Assembly: GCA_038131165.1 (NCBI GenBank)
Contig: JAYPOZ010000090.1
Coordinates: forward strand, 1-18,964
DNA from: UBA6544 sp038131165
GTDB lineage: Bacteria; Pseudomonadota; Alphaproteobacteria; UBA8366
Direction of reading: 5' to 3'
Length of the DNA stretch: 18,964 bases
Each line of letters starts with the position of its first letter. Within the stretch, counting starts at the first letter, position 1. This document shows, one piece after another, positions 14,531-18,964 of the stretch. Made by a program: the position numbers and the translations under genes. The notes beneath the pieces are model-generated. The model was given only the letters and a program-made list of their open reading frames with translations, ran no database searches and had not been told where the DNA came from.

Positions 14531-15769
14531 GTGAAGCTCACCGTTCTCGGCGCGGGCGCGATCGGCGTCAGCGTGGCGCTCTACCTGCAGCGCGACGGGC
14601 ACGAGGTGCGCCTGATCGACCGGGACGCGCCCGGCAGCGGCTGTTCGTTTGGCAATGCCGGGCTGATCCAGTGCGCCAGCGTTGCCCCCATCGCTACCCC
14701 GGGGGTCGTGGGCAAGGTGCCGCGGATGCTGCTCGACCCGAGCCAGCCATTGTTTATCCGCTGGCCGTATCTGCTCTCCCTTGCGCCCTATCTGCTGCGC
14801 TTTCTGTCCGAGGCGCGGCCCGAGCGGGTGGCGGCGAACGCCCGCGCCCTGGCCAGCATCGTGCCGGGATCCTATGACGCCTATAAGCCGCTGATCGAGG
14901 CGGCGGGAATCCAGGCGATGGTCAAGCCCAGCGGCGAGCTGCACGTCTTCGAAAGCGCCGCCGCCTTCGAAGCGGCGCAAGCGCCGTTCGATATCCGCCG
15001 GGCCAACGGCGTCTCGGTCGAGGCGCTCGACGCGGACGGCGTGCGGCAGTTGGAGCCCGCGCTGGCCCGCACCATCACGCACGGCATCTTCCTGCCCAGC
15101 TGCTATCAGACCGCAAACCCCTTTTCCTTCGTCACTGCCCTGGCCCGGCATTTCACCGCGAACGGCGGCACCTTTCTGAAGGCGAATGTCGAGGACCTCT
15201 CGCTCGCGCCGGACGGATCGGTGAATATTCTGACGGATGGGGGAACGCTCTCCGCCGAAAAACTCGTGCTGGCATTCGGCGCGTTCTCCAAGCCGTTTGC
15301 GAAGAAGCTCGGCCTCCACGTCAATCTGAATTCGGAGCGCGGCTATCACGTCAACCTGCCGGCGCCCGGCGTGACGCTGAACCGGACGGTGATCTCGGGC
15401 GAGCATAAATTCGGCATGGCGCCGATCGACGGCGGCATCCGCCTGGTCGGGATGACGGAACTCGCGCGGGTCGGCGCTTCGCCGCGATATGAGCGCTCCG
15501 AGCGCCTTTTTCCGATGGCCCGGCGCCTGTTGCCCGGCCTTGGCGATGCCGGACGGACGGCGTGGATGGGCCATCGGCCCTCGACGCCGGACAGTCTGCC
15601 CGTGATCGGCCGTGCGCCGGGGAACCCGAACCTGTTCTTCGCCTTCGGTCACAACCACTCCGGCCTGACGCTGGGCGGAATGACCGGAAAGCTGATGGCC
15701 GATATCGTGGCCGGACGGCCCCCGCCGATCGATCTCTCGCCGTTCGACCCGGCGCGATTTCAACGCTGA
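14531..15769 (+). CDS. FAD-dependent amine oxidoreductase, DadA-like
   Basis: A 412-residue flavoprotein of the DAO/GlyOx family, most like the D-amino acid dehydrogenase DadA. The N-terminal dinucleotide site is VLGAGAIGVSVALYL, with the ribose-binding acidic residue in RLIDRD and the family SFGNAGLI that follows. C-terminal signatures are GHRPSTPDSLPVIG and FAFGHNHSGLTLGG. DadA oxidises D-amino acids to 2-oxo acids and ammonia and passes electrons to the respiratory chain. The substrate here cannot be told from sequence; glycine/sarcosine-type or other secondary amines are possible. The start is GTG 14531, preceded by GCGGGAG, giving M-K-L-T-V-L-G-A-G. It leads a three-gene co-directional set with a PLP enzyme and a crotonase, suggesting amino acid or amino sugar breakdown. 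Confidence 0.87.
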   Translation: MKLTVLGAGAIGVSVALYLQRDGHEVRLIDRDAPGSGCSFGNAGLIQCASVAPIATPGVVGKVPRMLLDPSQPLFIRWPYLLSLAPYLLRFLSEARPERVAANARALASIVPGSYDAYKPLIEAAGIQAMVKPSGELHVFESAAAFEAAQAPFDIRRANGVSVEALDADGVRQLEPALARTITHGIFLPSCYQTANPFSFVTALARHFTANGGTFLKANVEDLSLAPDGSVNILTDGGTLSAEKLVLAFGAFSKPFAKKLGLHVNLNSERGYHVNLPAPGVTLNRTVISGEHKFGMAPIDGGIRLVGMTELARVGASPRYERSERLFPMARRLLPGLGDAGRTAWMGHRPSTPDSLPVIGRAPGNPNLFFAFGHNHSGLTLGGMTGKLMADIVAGRPPPIDLSPFDPARFQR

Positions 15770-15795
15770 TGCCGCGCGGCGGCACGCAACGACAC

Positions 15796-15801
15796 AGGAG
15801 G
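15796..15801 (+). promoter_or_regulatory. Consensus ribosome binding site fixing a TTG start
   Basis: A full AGGAGG lies 8 bases before TTG 15810. No in-frame ATG is near the conserved N-terminus, so this site decides the start of the SelA-like gene. Confidence 0.7.
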
Positions 15802-15809
15802 AACGGCCC

Positions 15810-17288
15810 TTGAACGAGGAGTCTGCAACCGTCTACCGGCAACTCGGCGTCGAGCCGATCGTGAATTGCGGCTCGTCCCGCTCCGTCTACGGCAACAGCG
15901 TGCCGAGCGACGCGGTGCGAGAGGCGATGGACGGCGCGTCGCGCCATTACGTGATACTGGAGGAGCTGGGCGAGGCGGCGGGCCGGCGGCTGGCCGCGCT
16001 GACCGGTGCCGAATGGGGCATGATCACCGCCGGGTCGGCCACCGGACTGGCGTTGGGGGCGGCGGCCTGCGTCGCGGCCAACGATCCGCTGCGCATGTTG
16101 CGCCTGCCGGGCGCTTTCGGCGCGGAGGAACGGGTCGTCCTGGTGCCGAAAGGCCAGCGCTTCGCTTACGATCAAGGCCTCCGGCTGGTGGGGGCGAAGA
16201 TCGTCGAGGTCGAGGATGTCGCGGCGCTGACGTCGGCGCTCGCCGCCCACAATGTGGTGACGATCCTCGTATTGGCCGAACGCGATGCGGGCGCAAGCCT
16301 GACATTCGAGCAGATCCTGCCGCACGCCAGGGCCCGGAACATCCCCATTCTGGTGGATGCGGCGTCCGACGCGCTGGAATCGCCGGAAATCTGGACCGCG
16401 CGCGGCGCCGACCTGGTCGTCTACAGCGTCAGCAAGCTCATGCGCGGCCCCGCGGCCTCCGGCTTGTTGCTGGGCCGCGAAGCGCTGGTTCGTGCGGCAT
16501 GGTACAACGGGCCGCCGCATCACAGCTTCGGTCGCGTCATGAAGATCGGCAAGGAACAGATCGTCGGCGCCCTCGCCGCGGTGGAGCAGTGGTTCGCGCA
16601 CGATCACGCGGCCGAGCGGCGGCTGTGGCGGCAACGGCTCGACACCGTGCGCGACCGTCTGCAGCCGATCAACGCGCTGCGGCTCGATTTCGACACGCTG
16701 GCGGGCGGCATCCCGCGTCTGCGGGTCGACTGGTCGGAATGCCGACCCGGCCTGACCTTCGCCGAGTTGCAGGCGGCGCTGCTGTCTCGCCGTCCGCGCA
16801 TCCTGATCGACGATTACGGCGGCTCGGAGACGTCCAGCATGATCAATCCCTTCGCGCTGAGCGACGACGACGCGCGCCTCGTCGCGGAGGCGTTGTTCGA
16901 GGCGCTTTCGGCCGAACGCCCGCCCAACCCCGAGGGGGCGGCCAACGCCTGCGACGTCTGCGGCGAATGGCGGGTCGAAATCGCGTTCGCGACTGGCCCG
17001 GCGGTGCATTCCCTGCACCTGCGCAGACAGGGGGATGCCCTGTCCGGGCGTCACGTGACCCCCTATGGCGACGGCGAGGCGGAAGGTACGATGACCGCCG
17101 GCGGCTTCGATCTGCAGGTCTTTCATATGGTCGAGGGGAGCTTCGTGAGCTTCCGCTTCGTGGCCGAGACATGCACCCCGGACCGGCTGTCCGGCTTCGT
17201 CGAACTCGGCGCCGCCGGAAGCCACACGAAAGGCCCGACCACCCTTCGTCAGTTCGGCAAGGTGCCGTTCAGCGCCGAACGCCCGTAA
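15810..17288 (+). CDS. SelA/DgaE-like PLP-dependent enzyme with extra C-terminal domain
   Basis: A 492-residue fold-type I PLP enzyme of the family holding SelA and D-glucosaminate-6-phosphate ammonia lyase DgaE. The N-terminus YRQLGVEPIVNCGSS matches the usual Y-x-x-L-G-V-x-P-V-I-N. Asp183 in PILVDAA should bind the PLP nitrogen, and Lys209 in VVYSVSKLMRGPAASGLLLG should be the Schiff-base lysine; relatives have SGGK, here SVSK. The core ends near 370. A separate region (about 384-470) with GEWRVEIAF, repeated G-x-h patterns and SGFVELG looks like a small beta-barrel or lipocalin-like domain, absent from SelA. Two close cysteines (381, 384) sit at the junction. SelA function is unlikely: no selB or tRNA-Sec nearby. 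Beta-elimination of an amino acid or amino sugar acid is plausible but unproven. The TTG start has a perfect AGGAGG upstream. Confidence 0.8.
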   Translation: MNEESATVYRQLGVEPIVNCGSSRSVYGNSVPSDAVREAMDGASRHYVILEELGEAAGRRLAALTGAEWGMITAGSATGLALGAAACVAANDPLRMLRLPGAFGAEERVVLVPKGQRFAYDQGLRLVGAKIVEVEDVAALTSALAAHNVVTILVLAERDAGASLTFEQILPHARARNIPILVDAASDALESPEIWTARGADLVVYSVSKLMRGPAASGLLLGREALVRAAWYNGPPHHSFGRVMKIGKEQIVGALAAVEQWFAHDHAAERRLWRQRLDTVRDRLQPINALRLDFDTLAGGIPRLRVDWSECRPGLTFAELQAALLSRRPRILIDDYGGSETSSMINPFALSDDDARLVAEALFEALSAERPPNPEGAANACDVCGEWRVEIAFATGPAVHSLHLRRQGDALSGRHVTPYGDGEAEGTMTAGGFDLQVFHMVEGSFVSFRFVAETCTPDRLSGFVELGAAGSHTKGPTTLRQFGKVPFSAERP

Positions 17289-17318
17289 GGGCCGGATGAC
17301 AAGAATCGAGGCGAAAGA

Positions 17319-18035
17319 ATGATCACTCTGACCCGTGAAGACAGCGTCTTCGTCCTGACGATGGAGGCGGGCGAGAACCGCTGGAACACCAATTTCGTGC
17401 GCGCGTTCGACGCGCGGCTCGACGAGGTCGCGGCGTCGGCGGGGCCGGCGGCCCTGGTCACCGCATCCAGCGATCCGAAATTCTTCTCCAACGGGCTCGA
17501 TATCGAGTGGCGCCGCGGCGAAGGCGGGGGCGAGGGCGGCGACAAGTCGGTCTTCGGGGCCGAGTTCTTTGCCCTGATGGCCCGCTTGATCACCTTCCCG
17601 TTGCCGACGGTCTGCGCCGTCAACGGACACGGCTTCGGCGCGGGGTTCATGCTGGCGCTCAGCCATGACGTGCGCCTCATGCGGGAAGACCGCGGCTACC
17701 TCTGCGCCAACGAGATTCAGATCGGGCTCGAGATTCCGGACGCCGAACTGGCGCTGTTCCGGCACAAGATGTCGGGCAGCGCGTTCTTCGATACCGTGCA
17801 ATTGGCCCGCCGCTGGACCGGGCCCGAAGCGAAGGCGGCCGGTTTCGTGCAGGACGTCGCCGCTGCCGACAGCTTGCTCGCGGCGGCGAAGGACAAGGCG
17901 CGGCAGCTGGCTCCCCTGGGCGCGGACCGCGCGCTCTACGCCCGCTCCAAGGAACGCATTTTCGGCGCGAGCCCGTCGATCAACGCGGCGGACGGCGCGG
18001 CCCATCTGCTGCGCCAGGGCCACCCTGGCGGCTAG
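17319..18035 (+). CDS. Enoyl-CoA hydratase/isomerase family protein, delta(3)-delta(2)-enoyl-CoA isomerase-like
   Basis: A 238-residue crotonase-fold protein. KFFSNGLDIEW (54-64) and PTVCAVNGHGFGAGFMLALSHD (96-117) form the oxyanion hole and CoA-binding core. LMREDRGYLCANEIQIGL follows, with Glu132 in NEIQIGL the likely single catalytic base. This pattern (SNG-D, LALSHD, R-x-DRG, E-x-x-IGL) resembles enoyl-CoA delta isomerases of the plant peroxisomal ECI type more than typical bacterial hydratases, which carry two catalytic glutamates. It would shift 3-enoyl-CoA double bonds to the 2 position. The start ATG 17319 has GAGG about 8 bases upstream. It ends the three-gene set; what CoA ester links it to the two upstream enzymes is unclear. 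A Gly/Glu-rich insertion (67-74) lies after the oxyanion motif. Confidence 0.82.
   Translation: MITLTREDSVFVLTMEAGENRWNTNFVRAFDARLDEVAASAGPAALVTASSDPKFFSNGLDIEWRRGEGGGEGGDKSVFGAEFFALMARLITFPLPTVCAVNGHGFGAGFMLALSHDVRLMREDRGYLCANEIQIGLEIPDAELALFRHKMSGSAFFDTVQLARRWTGPEAKAAGFVQDVAAADSLLAAAKDKARQLAPLGADRALYARSKERIFGASPSINAADGAAHLLRQGHPGG
18012..18030 (+). terminator. Hairpin at the end of the crotonase gene, possible weak terminator
   Basis: CGCCAGGG (18012-18019) and CCCTGGCG (18023-18030) form a perfect 8-base stem with a CCA loop, overlapping the last codons and ending 3 bases before the stop. No T tract follows, so it may stabilise the RNA end or pause polymerase and not act as a full intrinsic terminator. 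Confidence 0.35.
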
Positions 18036-18065
18036 CGTGATCCGTTCTCGTAGAGTCAATAAATA

Positions 18066-18094
18066 TAGACAATTTGTCAATTTTGTGTTATGCC
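18066..18094 (+). promoter_or_regulatory. Candidate promoter with overlapping palindrome
   Basis: In an AT-rich stretch, TAGACA (18066-18071, 5 of 6 to the -35 consensus) is followed after 17 bases by TATGCC (18089-18094, 3 of 6). The perfect palindrome GACAA-T-TTGTC (18068-18078) overlaps the -35, a typical place for a repressor site. The -10 match is weak, so the promoter is tentative. Confidence 0.35.
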
Positions 18095-18121
18095 CTTGCA
18101 CTCGTTCGGTTGTTTGAATTC

Positions 18122-18127
18122 GAGGAG
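18122..18127 (+). promoter_or_regulatory. Ribosome binding site favouring the GTG start
   Basis: GAGGAG lies 7 bases before GTG 18135. The in-frame upstream ATG at 18090 lies inside the AT-rich presumed promoter region and has no such site. Confidence 0.6.
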
Positions 18128-18134
18128 AACGAGA

Positions 18135-18710
18135 GTGCGTTTCAATCATTCTACACCCCCTGCCGCCCTGATAGGCCCTAACGCCGGCCCCGAAGCAGGC
18201 CCTGAGGCTGGTCGGCCCGAACTGCCGGAGAGCCTGCTCGCGCAGACCGCCCGGGCGGTGGCGCCCGGCAATCCCGACGCGGCGGACCCGCAGGAGATTG
18301 CGGCGCGGCGGGCGGCGGCGGTCGACCTGCTGCGGGGCGTCGGCCCCGGCGACGATGTGGAAAGCATGCTGGCGGCCCAGATGGTGGGCGCGCACAGCGC
18401 GGCGATGGAGTGCCTTGCCCGGGCCGCTTCGCCGGAGCGGTCCGGCGCGCGGGCCGAGGCGGCGCGCGCCCGCGACCTGCGGCTCGCCGCGAAGCTGCTG
18501 GCGATCTACAGCTGGCAGGTCCGCACACTCGATGTGTGGCAGCACCGCCACGCCAATGTGCCCGGCCACGGTCCGACGGCCGGCCCCCATGCCGGAACCA
18601 TGGAGCGGGTCCTCGTCCGCTGGCTCGACGCGGTGCCGGATCCGCTGCTGGGGGACTCCGGCGCGGATCCGTCCCACGCGGCCGATCCTGAGATTCCGCC
18701 CGTTGATTAG
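18135..18710 (+). CDS. Hypothetical protein, 191 residues
   Basis: A soluble, Ala-rich, largely helical protein with no recognised enzyme motif. The N-terminus has a short repeat (AGPEAGPEAGRPE) and looks disordered. The central part, VESMLAAQMVGAHSAAMECLARA and then LRLAAKLLAIYSWQVRTLDVWQ, resembles a family of uncharacterised alphaproteobacterial proteins I recall (MLAAQM-x-x-x-H-x-AAMEC and a following K-L-x-x-x-Y/F-x-x-Q-x-x-x-L). Members differ widely at the C-terminus, which here is Pro/Asp-rich. I know of no assigned function. GTG 18135 is chosen for its GAGGAG site; a start at 18090 would add 15 residues. The gene has its own AT-rich upstream region and so is probably transcribed apart from the crotonase operon. 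Confidence 0.65.
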   Translation: MRFNHSTPPAALIGPNAGPEAGPEAGRPELPESLLAQTARAVAPGNPDAADPQEIAARRAAAVDLLRGVGPGDDVESMLAAQMVGAHSAAMECLARAASPERSGARAEAARARDLRLAAKLLAIYSWQVRTLDVWQHRHANVPGHGPTAGPHAGTMERVLVRWLDAVPDPLLGDSGADPSHAADPEIPPVD

Positions 18711-18766
18711 GGGGCCGGTGAGTAGGGGGGTGGTGATTAGGAGCGCCCGGTGAACAGGGGGGCGCG
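18702..18766. repeat. Degenerate G-rich tandem repeat, about four units
   Basis: Four consecutive units of 15-17 bases share the pattern GT(T)GA-x-TAG/CAG-GGGG: they start at about 18702, 18718, 18733 and 18750. The first unit covers the stop codon of the hypothetical gene. The units are imperfect, so this may be a decayed slippage repeat. Confidence 0.45.
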
Positions 18767-18964
18767 GCCGGCGCCGAGCGGTCGGGGTCTCTCGCGTCAT
18801 CCACGCAACACCGTCGCCATGGCCCGCGCCCCGCGCTGCGGCGCAAACCCTCGAGCGCGTCAGCGGCGGCCAGCGTTTGAAGGTGCTTGACGATCCTGCG
18901 CGCCTTGCGCCACGCCGCCCACCACCCGAGGATCCAGCCCGCGGCGGCCGCCACCGCCGCCACC
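18767..18964. other. Window end, no confident gene; possible minus-strand partial membrane protein
   Basis: On the minus strand, from the window edge, one frame reads AAAAGWILGWWAAWRKARR and continues with IVKHLQTLAAADALEG, a hydrophobic segment followed by a basic amphipathic stretch that looks protein-like. After about 18845 that frame becomes Arg/Pro-rich shadow sequence and stays open through the hypothetical gene on the other strand. A second frame from that point ends soon after with a TGA near 18796. The start or upstream part would lie beyond the window. I cannot assign a gene or an end with confidence. Confidence 0.25.

Noticed and set aside
15810..17288. Call of L-seryl-tRNA(Sec) selenium transferase (SelA)
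   Set aside because: Only the fold family is shared. The lysine motif differs, there is an extra C-terminal domain, and no selB, selD or tRNA-Sec is present in the window.
18710..18762. Possible G-quadruplex from runs of 5-6 G
   Set aside because: Only three long runs with loops of about 10 and 26 bases; a stable quadruplex usually needs four runs with short loops.
15351..18800. Minus-strand open frame of 1149 codons
   Set aside because: It lies opposite three well-recognised plus-strand genes and a fourth likely one. Its translation is Arg/His/Gly-rich with no family motifs, as expected from the antisense of GC-rich coding sequence.

Overview
This 19 kb window is GC-rich and reads as part of the core chromosome of an alphaproteobacterium, most likely from the Rhodospirillales or a nearby lineage. 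The lineage call rests on gene content and order, not on a search. The markers are the comF - grxC - carbon-nitrogen hydrolase - DUF1178 - ubiG - lysC - ptsP run, a rodZ - hisS - prfA - prmC run, and a DUF4167 gene after prmC. A block of exactly 100 N (1650-1749) shows this is a scaffolded draft assembly. No rRNA, tRNA, CRISPR array, transposase or integrase was seen.

Region 1-3166 holds the end of a comF-family gene, a glutaredoxin overlapping a Nit1-type amidase by 4 bases (a plausible glutathione-maintenance pair), a methyltransferase cut by the gap, a DUF1178 zinc-ribbon protein, and ubiG (ubiquinone synthesis) on the minus strand. Region 3167-8251 carries aspartokinase lysC, the GAF-containing PTS-Ntr enzyme I ptsP, and a long RodZ-type cell-shape protein.

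Region 8379-12902 is a tight co-directional run: hisS, hemA (glutamyl-tRNA reductase), prfA and prmC. It links tRNA-His charging, the first step of C5 tetrapyrrole synthesis, and translation termination. A glutamyl-tRNA reductase here is notable, because the classical alphaproteobacterial route to 5-aminolevulinate is the C4 ALA synthase. The hemA-prfA-prmC order is the one known from gammaproteobacteria such as E. coli. A DUF4167 gene follows, then a minus-strand MOSC-domain gene.

Region 14531-18035 looks accessory: a DadA-like FAD amine oxidase, a SelA/DgaE-like PLP enzyme with an extra C-terminal beta-rich domain, and an enoyl-CoA delta-isomerase-like crotonase. They lie in one direction with 30-40 base gaps and probably form a small catabolic operon of unknown substrate. 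This is the best candidate in the window for an undescribed pathway. The last kilobase has an AT-rich palindromic upstream region, a 191-residue hypothetical protein, a short degenerate G-rich tandem repeat, and an unresolved end.
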